From positions 1 to 62,156 of the forward strand of contig JAISVB010000018.1 in the NCBI GenBank assembly GCA_031271755.1: DNA of 62,156 bases, read 5' to 3'. A program made the position numbers and the translations under genes. The DNA comes from Culturomica sp. (GTDB lineage: Bacteria > Bacteroidota > Bacteroidia > Bacteroidales > Marinifilaceae). Under the pieces are notes generated by a model. The model searched no databases, had not been told where the DNA came from, and saw only the letters and a list, made by a program, of their open reading frames with translations. Of this stretch, positions 17,624 through 26,714 are shown piece by piece. Each line of letters opens with the position of its first letter. Position 1 is the first letter of the stretch.

Positions 17624-20600
17624 ATGATCCGATTCCTCATTACCCGCCCGGTAGCCGTCTGTCTCTCTTTTCTGGCCTTTTTTCTGTTGGGAATCATCAC
17701 CTACATGAATATTCCGGTATCGTTGTTGCCGGATATTCCCATTCCGGAAATTACGGTGCAGATTTCGGGGCGAAATGCTTCTGCCCGGGAGTTGGAGAAT
17801 ACTCTTGTCCGGCCGGTGCGCCAGCAGTTGCAGCAGGTGGGGAATTTACGCGATATCCGCAGTGAATCGCGCGACGGGAGCGCCGTCATCTACCTCAGTT
17901 TCGAGTACGGCGCGAATACGGATCTGGCCTTTATCGAGGTGAACGAAAAAGTGGATCTGGCCATGAATTACCTGCCCCGTGAGGCTGTTCGCCCGCAGGT
18001 CATTAAAGCCAGTGCCGCCGACATTCCGGTGTTCAACCTCAATCTGACCTTACGCTCCGATCGTTGCTTTGAGCAGACGAACCTTGATAAGTTCATGGAG
18101 TTGAGCGATTTTGCCGAGAACGTAATCCGCCGGCGTTTTGAACAGTTGCCGGCTGTGGCGATGGTGGATGTTTCGGGCGCCGTCAAAAAACAGGTGCTCA
18201 TTACGCCCGATCCTCTCCTGCTGGAAAGCAGCGGCGTTACGTTAAGCGACATCGAATGGGCATTTAATCACAACAACATTGAGCCCGGAAGTATGAAGGT
18301 GCGTGACGGCCACTACGAATACACGATCCGTTTCACCTCCGTACTCCGCACAATTGAGGATATCCAAAACATTTACCTCCGGAAAAACGACCGCATCTAT
18401 CAGTTGAAAGAGCTTTCCACAGTGCAATTTGCACCGGAAAAGGAGCAGGGGATGGCTATCTGCAACGGTAAACGCTCCATTGTGCTTTCGATTATCAAAC
18501 AGCCGGAAGAGAACATCGGCCAGATGCAGCGTGAGCTGAACGAGGTGATCGGGCAGTTTGAGAAGGATTTTCCGGACATTGAGTTCCACATTACCCAGAA
18601 CCAAACCGAACTGTTGGACTACACCTTTTCCAACCTGCTGCAAAACCTGCTGCTTGCCTTCCTGTTTGTCTTCCTGATTTCCGCGGTTTTCCTCAAGGAC
18701 GGCCGGTCGTCGCTGATCATTGGCATTGGACTGTTTGTCTCCTTAGTGATCAGCCTGCTCTTCTTTTACCTGTTCCGGATCTCTCTGAATGTGGTGTCGC
18801 TGACGGGGTTGATTCTGGCTTCCGGAAACATGATCGATAACTCCATTGTGGTGACCGACAACATCGGGCAATACCGCCACCGCTTTTTTCCCCTGCCGGA
18901 CGCTTGCGTGAAGGGTACGAACGAGATCGTTGTCCCGATGCTCAGTTCTATGCTGACCAATGTATCCGTTTTTCTTCCGTTGATCTTTCTGAGCGGTATT
19001 GCCGGGGCTATTTTTTTCGATCAGGCTGTGTCCGTCACCATCGGACTGGGCGTTTCCTACCTGACCGGTATCTTGCTGTTGCCGGTGCTGTACAAAGTGG
19101 TTTATGCCGCGAAGAAGAAACGCCCGCTTGAAGAGCTGTCGCCATCAAGCGGAAAAACCTCTTTTGCCTTGCGTTTGTATGATGATGGTATCCGTTGGGT
19201 ATTCTCCCACAAAGCCCTGACTTTAGCTATTTTAGTGGCAATGTTGCCATTGGGGTACTGTTTTTTCCGGATCATCCCGAAGGAAAAAATGCCCGATATC
19301 CGGCAAAGCGAGTTGTTGATTGATATCGAATGGAACGAAAACATCCACCTGCAGGAGAATTACGAACGCTGCCTGCAGCTCTCCCGCGTACTGGATGGTA
19401 TCTCGGAGGATAACACGGCGCTGATCGGGCAGCAACAATTCTTGCTTGCCGACGAAAAGGAGTTGACCTCATCGGAGGCCGGTTTCTACGTTCGCACCCA
19501 ACAGGCGTCCGCCATTCCGCAACTGAAAGAACAAGCGGCTGCCTGGCTGGCAGCCACTTATCCGGACGCTTTGGTGAGTTTCTCTCCGTCGGGTACGATC
19601 TTTGAAAAAATATTCTCGACTGGAGAGGCCGATCTGGTTGTGGAGTACTACACCGGCCAGAAATCGCCGGAAACCGACGTCGGTTCGTTGGGCAAGATGG
19701 AGCAGATCCTGTCCGTCCTGACCGGCGAAACGCCTGCGGGCAACTCTTTTCAGCAGCAGTTGAACCTCCGCATCGACCGGGAGAAACTGCTTTATTACAA
19801 CATCTCCTACGAGCTTATCCGTGTCGCGTTGCAGACGGCGTTCAAGGAGAATTATTTTGCCCTGTTGCGCTCCCGGCAGCAGTACCTGCCCGTTTTATTG
19901 GGCGGCGAGGAGAAAACGGTAGATGAAATCCTGAACCATACCCTTGTCGAAACCTCCACCAATCCGGACGGAACACGCAACAAACTGCCGCTGAACGCTT
20001 TTGTTTCCGTTATTCCTTCCGAAGACCTGAAGACGGTTGTTGCCGGGAAAGCGGGGGAGTATGTGCCTTTCTATTACTACGAAACCAGCCGGCCGGCAGA
20101 GATTGTGGAAGCGGTAAAGGCAGAGGCGCGGCGCCGGCCGGAGTGGGATGTGAATTTTTCCGGTTCCTTTTTCTCCAACCGGCAAGTGCTGCAGGAGATG
20201 ACGCTCATCCTGCTGGTGTCCGTACTGTTGATGTTTTTTATCCTGTCCGCCCAATTCGGCAATTTCAGGCAGCCCCTGATTGTGATGTTTGAGATACCGG
20301 TGGATATTGCCGCCGCTTTGGGATTGCTGCTGCTTACCGGCCACTCTCTCAATCTGATGTCCGCCATCGGTATTGTGGTGACATGCGGGATCATTATCAA
20401 CGACTCGATCCTGAAAATAGATGTGATGAACCAATTGCGCAGAGAGGGTTTTCCACTGATGGAGGCCATTCACGAAGCCGGCCGGCGCCGGCTGAAAGCT
20501 ATTGTCATGACCGGCCTGACTTCGATTGTTTGCATGGTTCCTCTGCTCTTTACCAACGATCTGGGGTCGCAGTTGGAAAAACCGTTAGCCATTGCCACTA

Positions 20601-20713
20601 TCGGGGGGATGCTGGTCGGAATGCCGGTCAGTTTGTTCGTCGTGCCGCTGGTGTATTGGTGGGTGTATCAGAAAGAAGAGTTAAAAACTAAAAAAGAAGA
20701 GTTATTACCATGA
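17624..20713 (+). CDS. RND efflux permease 1
   Basis: A 1029-residue inner-membrane pump of the AcrB/MdtBC/CzcA superfamily, with twelve predicted membrane segments in two halves and two large periplasmic loops. It opens MIRFLITRPVAVCLSFLAFF, typical for the family. In the fourth membrane segment the proton-relay pair (DD in AcrB) reads MIDNSIVVTDN near residue 404, so one aspartate is kept and the second is asparagine. The second half begins around residue 520 and contains the conserved GIIINDSIL stretch near 925. Its stop codon overlaps the TolC-like start by four bases. Substrate unknown. Confidence 0.93.
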   Translation: MIRFLITRPVAVCLSFLAFFLLGIITYMNIPVSLLPDIPIPEITVQISGRNASARELENTLVRPVRQQLQQVGNLRDIRSESRDGSAVIYLSFEYGANTDLAFIEVNEKVDLAMNYLPREAVRPQVIKASAADIPVFNLNLTLRSDRCFEQTNLDKFMELSDFAENVIRRRFEQLPAVAMVDVSGAVKKQVLITPDPLLLESSGVTLSDIEWAFNHNNIEPGSMKVRDGHYEYTIRFTSVLRTIEDIQNIYLRKNDRIYQLKELSTVQFAPEKEQGMAICNGKRSIVLSIIKQPEENIGQMQRELNEVIGQFEKDFPDIEFHITQNQTELLDYTFSNLLQNLLLAFLFVFLISAVFLKDGRSSLIIGIGLFVSLVISLLFFYLFRISLNVVSLTGLILASGNMIDNSIVVTDNIGQYRHRFFPLPDACVKGTNEIVVPMLSSMLTNVSVFLPLIFLSGIAGAIFFDQAVSVTIGLGVSYLTGILLLPVLYKVVYAAKKKRPLEELSPSSGKTSFALRLYDDGIRWVFSHKALTLAILVAMLPLGYCFFRIIPKEKMPDIRQSELLIDIEWNENIHLQENYERCLQLSRVLDGISEDNTALIGQQQFLLADEKELTSSEAGFYVRTQQASAIPQLKEQAAAWLAATYPDALVSFSPSGTIFEKIFSTGEADLVVEYYTGQKSPETDVGSLGKMEQILSVLTGETPAGNSFQQQLNLRIDREKLLYYNISYELIRVALQTAFKENYFALLRSRQQYLPVLLGGEEKTVDEILNHTLVETSTNPDGTRNKLPLNAFVSVIPSEDLKTVVAGKAGEYVPFYYYETSRPAEIVEAVKAEARRRPEWDVNFSGSFFSNRQVLQEMTLILLVSVLLMFFILSAQFGNFRQPLIVMFEIPVDIAAALGLLLLTGHSLNLMSAIGIVVTCGIIINDSILKIDVMNQLRREGFPLMEAIHEAGRRRLKAIVMTGLTSIVCMVPLLFTNDLGSQLEKPLAIATIGGMLVGMPVSLFVVPLVYWWVYQKEELKTKKEELLP

Positions 20714-22182
20714 AAAATAAATGGTTGTGGTGTTTGGTCTTCCTGATGCCGGGGACGGTTCACTCCCAGACGATGAAATTAAGTCTGGATGAAAGCATTG
20801 CATTGGCGGCGGACAGCTCCCTGCAAGCGTTTCGCACCAAGAATCAATACCTCTCCAATTATTGGGGTTTCCGCTCGTTCAAAGCCGAGCGGTTACCTGC
20901 CTTGTCGCTCCGGACAACTCCGGTGGAGTACCGGCGGGTGTTCACTTCGCGTTATGATTCAGAGAATAACATCGACATCTACCGCCAGCAGCGGTCGCTC
21001 TACTCCTACGGAAACCTTTCCCTCAGCCAGAACCTGGATTTGACCGGCGGTACTTTTTTTATCGACTCGGAGCTGGGATTTATGCAAAGTTTTGGCGGTG
21101 CGGGAAACACGAAACAATTTTCTTCGGTGCCGATCCGCTTCGGCTACCGGCAGTCGCTCTTCGGATTCAATACCTTTAAGTGGAGCAGGAGGATAGAGCC
21201 CGTTAAATACGAAAAAGCCAAAATGCAATACCTCTATACACGGGAAGAGATCTCCGAAACGGCTATTCAATACTTTTTTGCCTTGGCTATGGCAGAAATG
21301 GAGTACAACATGGCGCTGGACAATGTGGCTTCGTCCGATACCCTCTACCGGATTGGGGAGGAAAGGTACAAAATCGCCTCTATTTCGCAGGCCGATTTGC
21401 TGACCCTGCGGTTAGATGCCGTCAATGCCCGCAATACGTTGAAGAACGAGGAGATCAATTTGAAGCGTGCGATGTTTAGTTTTGTCACTTTTCTTCACCT
21501 TGATCAGCATGTACAGGTTTCTGTCGAACTTCCTGAACGCCCCTCCGGCATCGCCATATCCTCCGATCTGGCAGTATGTTATGCCCGGAAAAATCACCCC
21601 GATTTTTTGGCTTTCAAACAGGAGTTGCTGGAAGCGGAACGGGAAGTAGACCGCACTAAGAAAAATTCCAACTTCAATGCCAGCCTCTCCGCCAGTGTCG
21701 GATTTAATCAGGTGGACGACCGTTTTCAGGAGGCTTACCAACACCTGCTTCAACAGGATGTGGTCAGTTTGAGTTTGATGATTCCCATTGTGGATTGGGG
21801 GGTCCGGAAAGGCCGCGCCAAAATGGCGTATAACAACCTGAATGTGGCCAGAATATCCGTGCAGCAAAAGATTCTGGCATTGGAACAGAATGTGATCATG
21901 ACGGTCGACGATTTCAACATTCAGCAGGATATGATCCAGGGGGCGGAAGAGGCGCTGAAGCTGGCCACTATCGCTTACAACATCACTCGCGAACGCTTTA
22001 TTATCGGGAAGAGCGACCTGAACAGCCTGACCTTTGCCCTCAGCCGTCAAAGCAGCGCCCAACGGAACTACATCTCCGCTTTGCGGAATTACTGGCTGAA
22101 TTATTACCGGTTGCGCAAACTGACCCTGTTCGATTTCCGGAATCAGGAAGAGTTATCCGTTCAATTCGACAGCATCCTATAA
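20710..22182 (+). CDS. TolC-family outer membrane channel protein
   Basis: A 490-residue outer membrane factor with an N-terminal signal peptide (cleavage after VHSQ near residue 20). The two repeated helical halves of TolC are visible, each starting with an alanine-rich helix (SLDESIALAADSSLQAF near 25-41) and ending in long coiled helices (ARISVQQKILALEQNVI). It would complete the tripartite pump with the adaptor and the RND permeases. Overlap of four bases with the first permease (ATGA at 20710) shows translational coupling. Three bases separate it from the second permease. Confidence 0.9.
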   Translation: MKNKWLWCLVFLMPGTVHSQTMKLSLDESIALAADSSLQAFRTKNQYLSNYWGFRSFKAERLPALSLRTTPVEYRRVFTSRYDSENNIDIYRQQRSLYSYGNLSLSQNLDLTGGTFFIDSELGFMQSFGGAGNTKQFSSVPIRFGYRQSLFGFNTFKWSRRIEPVKYEKAKMQYLYTREEISETAIQYFFALAMAEMEYNMALDNVASSDTLYRIGEERYKIASISQADLLTLRLDAVNARNTLKNEEINLKRAMFSFVTFLHLDQHVQVSVELPERPSGIAISSDLAVCYARKNHPDFLAFKQELLEAEREVDRTKKNSNFNASLSASVGFNQVDDRFQEAYQHLLQQDVVSLSLMIPIVDWGVRKGRAKMAYNNLNVARISVQQKILALEQNVIMTVDDFNIQQDMIQGAEEALKLATIAYNITRERFIIGKSDLNSLTFALSRQSSAQRNYISALRNYWLNYYRLRKLTLFDFRNQEELSVQFDSIL

Positions 22183-22185
22183 AAC

Positions 22186-25100
22186 ATGAAGCCTTTCCCG
22201 GTCATCGTTGTCTTCTGCTGCCTGTCGTTGCTGGGAGTATTTTTGCTCCCGCAGTTACCGGTAAAGCTGAATCCTTCCCGGAAAATTCCGGTGGTGAGCA
22301 TTTCGTTTACCATGCAGGGACAATCGGCACGGGTGGTGGAAACCGAGGCAACCTCCAAATTGGAAGCGATGGTTGCCCGTTTCAGGGGCGTCAAAAAGAT
22401 CCAATCTTACTCCGCCAACGGATACGGGCGTATTACGGTATTTCTGGACGAACACACGGATCCGGATCTGGCGCGGTTTGAAATCTCCACCATGGTGTGG
22501 CAGGCGCGCACCTCTCTCCCACCGGAGGTGAGTTATCCGTACATCGTTTTGTCGGGCACCGATCAGGAAACCCAACGGGCGTTCCTGCGGTACACCGTGA
22601 ATGCTCCCGTTTCCCCCTTGCAAATACAGGAGTACATTCAGGATCACCTGAAACCCAAGTTGTCGGAGATCAAAGGTATCGATAAAATCGACATCGCCGG
22701 CGCCAGCCGGATGGTGTATAAGTTGACGTATGACTACTCCCGACTGCAAAGGCACGACGTGTCGGTGGATGAATTGCGGTCGGCTGTCCGTTCCTGTCTC
22801 GACAGGGATTTTCTGGGTATCGGAAAGATTGAATCCGAGGATGCGCAAGCGCAATGGATTCGTGTTGCCTTGCTGCCCGAGAGCAATAATCTGCCTTTCG
22901 ATCCCGCTCTCATCCGGGTAAAAAACAGCGCGGGCGTCGTTCTTTATCTGGATCAATTGGTGCAGACCACCTGTGAGGAGGAGGAATCCAGTTATTTCCG
23001 CATCAACGGCCTTAACTCCGTCTACCTCTCCCTGACGGCCGAAGATGCCACCAATCAATTGAAAATCAGCAACGAGGTGCAGACGCTGATGAATAGCTTG
23101 CAGGACAGTTTCCCGGCAGGCTACGAGTTCCACCTGTTGTACGATGCCGCCGAATACATCACCGCCGAGATGAATAAGATTTATTTCCGGGCGGGGCTGA
23201 CCATCCTTGTCCTTTTGCTGTTTATCCTGCTGACTTACAGGAATTGGAAATATTCGCTGCTGATCATTGTTTCGCTGTTGGTCAATCTGGCCGTCGCTGT
23301 TCTCTTCTACCGCCTGTTTCGGCTGGAGATGCAACTTTTTTCGCTGGCCGGACTGACTATTTCCCTGACATTGAGTATCGACAACCTGATTATCATGTCC
23401 GACCAGATCCTGAACCAGGGAAACAGGAAAGCTTTTCTGGCCATTCTGGCGGCTACTGTTACCAGCATCGGATCCCTTGCTGTCATCCTGTTTATGGACG
23501 AGCAGGTACGTGCCAATTTGCAGGATTTCGCCGGCGTAATCATCGTCAATTTAACGATCTCCCTCTTTATCTCCCTCTTCTTTGTGCCTGCCCTGATCGA
23601 ACAGTTCCACATCCGGAAACGGCAACGACCAGTGCGTTTCAGCAGAAAATGCCGCCTGAGGTGGCTTGTGTATTTCAATCGGATGTACGAAAAAATTCTT
23701 GTGTTCACAGCCCGGAGAAAAGGGTGGCTATTGGCGCTGTTGGTGCTTTTTTTCGGACTGCCGGTCTTCCTGCTACCGGAGAAAACAGGTCCCCAACCGC
23801 AACAGGGAAGGTGGTTTGCAGAAACTCCGGAAACGCCTCCCTCTTTCTGGGCGGAAATGTATAATAAAACGCTGGGAAGTACGTTTTATAAAGAACACAT
23901 TAAACCGATTGTCGATCCGCTTCTTGGCGGCACCATGCGCCTCTTTGCACAGAAAGTCGGTACCGGTTCCTATTTTTCGGGAGAGCGGAGCGAAACCTCC
24001 CTGCAGGTGACTGCCTCCCTTCCCAATGGCGCGACGAAGGAACAGATGAACGCCCTGATCCAAAAGATGGAAAGCTACATCCGGCAATACCCGGAGATCA
24101 GGCAGTTTGAAACATACGTGGAAAACGGGCAACGGGCAAGCATCCGCATCCTCTTTGTGCCGGAGCACCAACGCAGCCGTTTTCCCCATCTCTTACAATA
24201 CGAACTCATCAGCCGGGCATTGGAACTGGGAGGCGGGAGTTGGAGGATCTACGGCTTGGGGGACGGTTTCGACAACGAAATAAGAAACCAGGCAGGCTCG
24301 CGCCGGATCAAATTACTCGGATACAATTATGACGAACTCTATGCACTGGCGGAAGCTGTGAAGGACTCCCTGCTCCTGTACAGACGCATCAAGGAGGTGA
24401 CCATAGATGCGGATTTCAGTTATTACAAGAACGATTACAGCGAGTTTGTATTCCGCTTAGACAAGGAGAAATTGGCACAGGAAGAGATTGCGCCGATCGA
24501 ACTATACCGCTCGTTGACCCCCTTGTTTGCCAGAAACAGTCACGCTGCCGACTGGGTTTACGGAAAACAGAGGGAACCTGTTGTGCTCACCGCCCGGCAG
24601 TCGGAAGAATTGGATGTCTGGAACCTTGAAAATTATCCCGGAAAAATCGGAAGCAGGGAATACAAACTGTCGGATGTCGCTACTATTGAAAAGTGGCAGG
24701 CGCCGCAAAATATTGCGAAAGAGAACCAGCAGTATCGCCTGTGCATACAGTTTGAGTATATTGGCGCCTATCAGCAGGCGTGGAGAATAACCGATCAAGC
24801 CATCGATCGCTTTAACCGGACGGCGCCGTTGGGCTACAAAGCCGAACACGACAGCTATCAATATTGGTGGAGGGAGGGAAATTCCGGCCGCTACAGCCTG
24901 TTGTTCCTCATTGTTGTCGTCATTTATTTTGCTACCGGTATCCTGTTCAATTCACTGAAACAGCCTTTTGTAATTATCTTCATCATTCCTGTCTCATTCA
25001 TCGGGCTGTTCCTGACCTTCTATCTATTCAATCTGGGTTTTGATCAGGGAGGGTTTGCCGCCTTGATCCTCCTTACCGGCATCAGCGTTAATGCCAATAT

Positions 25101-25374
25101 TTATCTTCTGAACGAATATAACAACATCCGGCGGAACCGGTCGGGGCTGACGCCGCTAAAGGCTTACCTGAAAGCGTGGAATGCAAAGATCCGGCCGGTT
25201 TTCCTGACAATTGCCTCCACCGTACTGGGGTTTATCCCCTTCATGGTTGGATACCGCGAGGCATTCTGGTTCCCCTTAGCCGCCGGAACGATCGGCGGCC
25301 TGCTACTGTCGTTGCCAGGGGTGTTTCTCTGCCTGCCGATATTTATGGGGATAAAAAAACAGAATATATCATAA
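22186..25374 (+). CDS. RND efflux permease 2
   Basis: A 1062-residue RND pump subunit, distinct in sequence from permease 1. The N-terminus is a few residues shorter than usual (MKPFPVIVVFCCLSLLGVFL). The fourth-segment motif reads SLTLSIDNLIIMSDQ near residue 397, again one aspartate followed by asparagine. A C-terminal half with GISVNANIYLLNEYN near 963 lacks the typical acidic residue. Two different permeases behind one adaptor and one channel suggest a mixed trimer as in MdtBC. It ends the efflux operon; no clear terminator hairpin is visible before the strong promoter at 25435. Confidence 0.92.
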   Translation: MKPFPVIVVFCCLSLLGVFLLPQLPVKLNPSRKIPVVSISFTMQGQSARVVETEATSKLEAMVARFRGVKKIQSYSANGYGRITVFLDEHTDPDLARFEISTMVWQARTSLPPEVSYPYIVLSGTDQETQRAFLRYTVNAPVSPLQIQEYIQDHLKPKLSEIKGIDKIDIAGASRMVYKLTYDYSRLQRHDVSVDELRSAVRSCLDRDFLGIGKIESEDAQAQWIRVALLPESNNLPFDPALIRVKNSAGVVLYLDQLVQTTCEEEESSYFRINGLNSVYLSLTAEDATNQLKISNEVQTLMNSLQDSFPAGYEFHLLYDAAEYITAEMNKIYFRAGLTILVLLLFILLTYRNWKYSLLIIVSLLVNLAVAVLFYRLFRLEMQLFSLAGLTISLTLSIDNLIIMSDQILNQGNRKAFLAILAATVTSIGSLAVILFMDEQVRANLQDFAGVIIVNLTISLFISLFFVPALIEQFHIRKRQRPVRFSRKCRLRWLVYFNRMYEKILVFTARRKGWLLALLVLFFGLPVFLLPEKTGPQPQQGRWFAETPETPPSFWAEMYNKTLGSTFYKEHIKPIVDPLLGGTMRLFAQKVGTGSYFSGERSETSLQVTASLPNGATKEQMNALIQKMESYIRQYPEIRQFETYVENGQRASIRILFVPEHQRSRFPHLLQYELISRALELGGGSWRIYGLGDGFDNEIRNQAGSRRIKLLGYNYDELYALAEAVKDSLLLYRRIKEVTIDADFSYYKNDYSEFVFRLDKEKLAQEEIAPIELYRSLTPLFARNSHAADWVYGKQREPVVLTARQSEELDVWNLENYPGKIGSREYKLSDVATIEKWQAPQNIAKENQQYRLCIQFEYIGAYQQAWRITDQAIDRFNRTAPLGYKAEHDSYQYWWREGNSGRYSLLFLIVVVIYFATGILFNSLKQPFVIIFIIPVSFIGLFLTFYLFNLGFDQGGFAALILLTGISVNANIYLLNEYNNIRRNRSGLTPLKAYLKAWNAKIRPVFLTIASTVLGFIPFMVGYREAFWFPLAAGTIGGLLLSLPGVFLCLPIFMGIKKQNIS

Positions 25375-25434
25375 GCGGCAGGGGACGCTACAAACCTGCA
25401 GAAAGATTTTCTTTGAAAAATTACAATTAAAACG

Positions 25435-25464
25435 TTTGCATTTAAAATTTTTTAAATACTTTTG
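25435..25464 (+). promoter_or_regulatory. Strong promoter of the 13-gene surface operon
   Basis: TTTG at 25435-25438 and TACTTTTG at 25457-25464, 18 bases apart, match the Bacteroidota promoter consensus at both elements. Transcription would start near 25471, about 100 bases before the first gene. Confidence 0.75.
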
Positions 25465-25502
25465 AGGGCGTTTGTGTTTAATTTTAACAATTGAAGATAA
25501 AA

Positions 25503-25524
25503 CCTACATGCTTGGTAGGCATGT
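25503..25524 (+). promoter_or_regulatory. Two overlapping hairpins in the operon leader
   Basis: CCTAC (25503-25507) can pair with GTAGG (25515-25519), or ACATGC (25506-25511) with GCATGT (25519-25524). The two pairings share bases and exclude each other, as in a switch. The element sits in the untranslated leader, 47 bases before the first start codon. No regulator is known. Confidence 0.4.
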
Positions 25525-25570
25525 GTAATATATAGTGCGTGAGATGTATTAACTAACTATCGGATTTTAT

Positions 25571-26695
25571 ATGAAAAAATGTGATTTTCTGTATTTCTTT
25601 CCGGTTTTCTTGTGTTTGCTGGCAGCTTGCAGCGGCAGTGACAAGACAAAATTGGAAATAGCTCCGGTTTCCAATATAAACTATGAAGCCGGCAACGGAT
25701 CCATCCTGTTCCGGTGGAATTTGCCGGAGGTGCCGGTAGTCTATACGGACATCTCTTATGTGGACGCGAATGCAAACGTTCGAAAAATTTTGGTGAACGG
25801 CAAACTGAACCAGTGCGTGATCAACGGCTTTTCGGATAGCAAGACGTATGAATTCCGGTTTGTCACCTACAATGCCCGGGGAGAAACATCGGAGCCGATT
25901 GTTATGTTCGCGGCGGCCAAAGAGCCGTTGGTGAATATTTTTAACGGGAAGGTGAAACTGACGACGGATCTCGGCGGAATGAATATCCAGTGGGACAACG
26001 AATACAATACGGAATTCTATGTAGAGATCCGGTATACAGACATCAACGGGAACGATTTTTCTGCGGAGATCCTGGTTCCGGCCAATCATTCGGGCACACA
26101 ATTCGTGCCGATCGCATCCAAGGTGACCGGGACACAATCCATCGATGTGTATGTTACCACAACGGATGTATACGGGAATACATCACCCGCCACTTTAGTG
26201 AAATTCTTTAAAGTCGAAGCGGGGAAATTGGATCGTTCCCGTTGGACGGTTGCCAATTTTTCGTCGGAAGCAGAGACCGGAGAAGGAACTACCGGACGAG
26301 CCAGGGATGTGTTGGACGGTCTGGCCGACACTTATTGGCATGCTCGTTGGCAGGGTTCCCCGACGCAGACTTTTCCGAATCACTACCTGACATTTGATTT
26401 AGGGAGCAGAAAAAGATTGGAAGAAACAGATCTTCAGCACCGACAGACCAAGATCATGGCCGGAAGCATAGAATTTCTGGGCAATAATCAGTCGCCTACG
26501 GCGGCGGATGCCGATTGGAAGAATTTTGCTTCCATCACCATGGATCAATCGAATAAGGGATTGCAACGCTTCATTTTCCCCAATCCGGTGGAATTCCGGT
26601 ATGTCAGGCTGCGTTTTACAACTCCCGGTTCCGGGGACGCCACGTATGCGGGCCTGGCGGAGTTCAGTCTGTACGGGGCAGATGTCGTTGAATGA
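25571..26695 (+). CDS. Discoidin-domain surface lipoprotein (DUF4959/DUF5000-like)
   Basis: A 374-residue lipoprotein (lipobox LLAAC, Cys20). Two fibronectin-like segments of the DUF4998/DUF4959 type come first (NYEAGNGSILFRWNLPEV near 37-54). A C-terminal F5/8-type-C (discoidin) domain starts at LDRSRWTVANFSSEA near 219 and contains YWHARWQG and RYVRLRFTTPG. Discoidin domains bind glycans or other surface ligands, so the protein probably captures substrate on the cell surface. It is the first gene of the operon, 19 bases before the fasciclin gene. Its discoidin domain closely resembles that of the protein encoded at 46840. Confidence 0.82.
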   Translation: MKKCDFLYFFPVFLCLLAACSGSDKTKLEIAPVSNINYEAGNGSILFRWNLPEVPVVYTDISYVDANANVRKILVNGKLNQCVINGFSDSKTYEFRFVTYNARGETSEPIVMFAAAKEPLVNIFNGKVKLTTDLGGMNIQWDNEYNTEFYVEIRYTDINGNDFSAEILVPANHSGTQFVPIASKVTGTQSIDVYVTTTDVYGNTSPATLVKFFKVEAGKLDRSRWTVANFSSEAETGEGTTGRARDVLDGLADTYWHARWQGSPTQTFPNHYLTFDLGSRKRLEETDLQHRQTKIMAGSIEFLGNNQSPTAADADWKNFASITMDQSNKGLQRFIFPNPVEFRYVRLRFTTPGSGDATYAGLAEFSLYGADVVE

Positions 26696-26714
26696 AAAAT
26701 AAACGAAGGTTATT

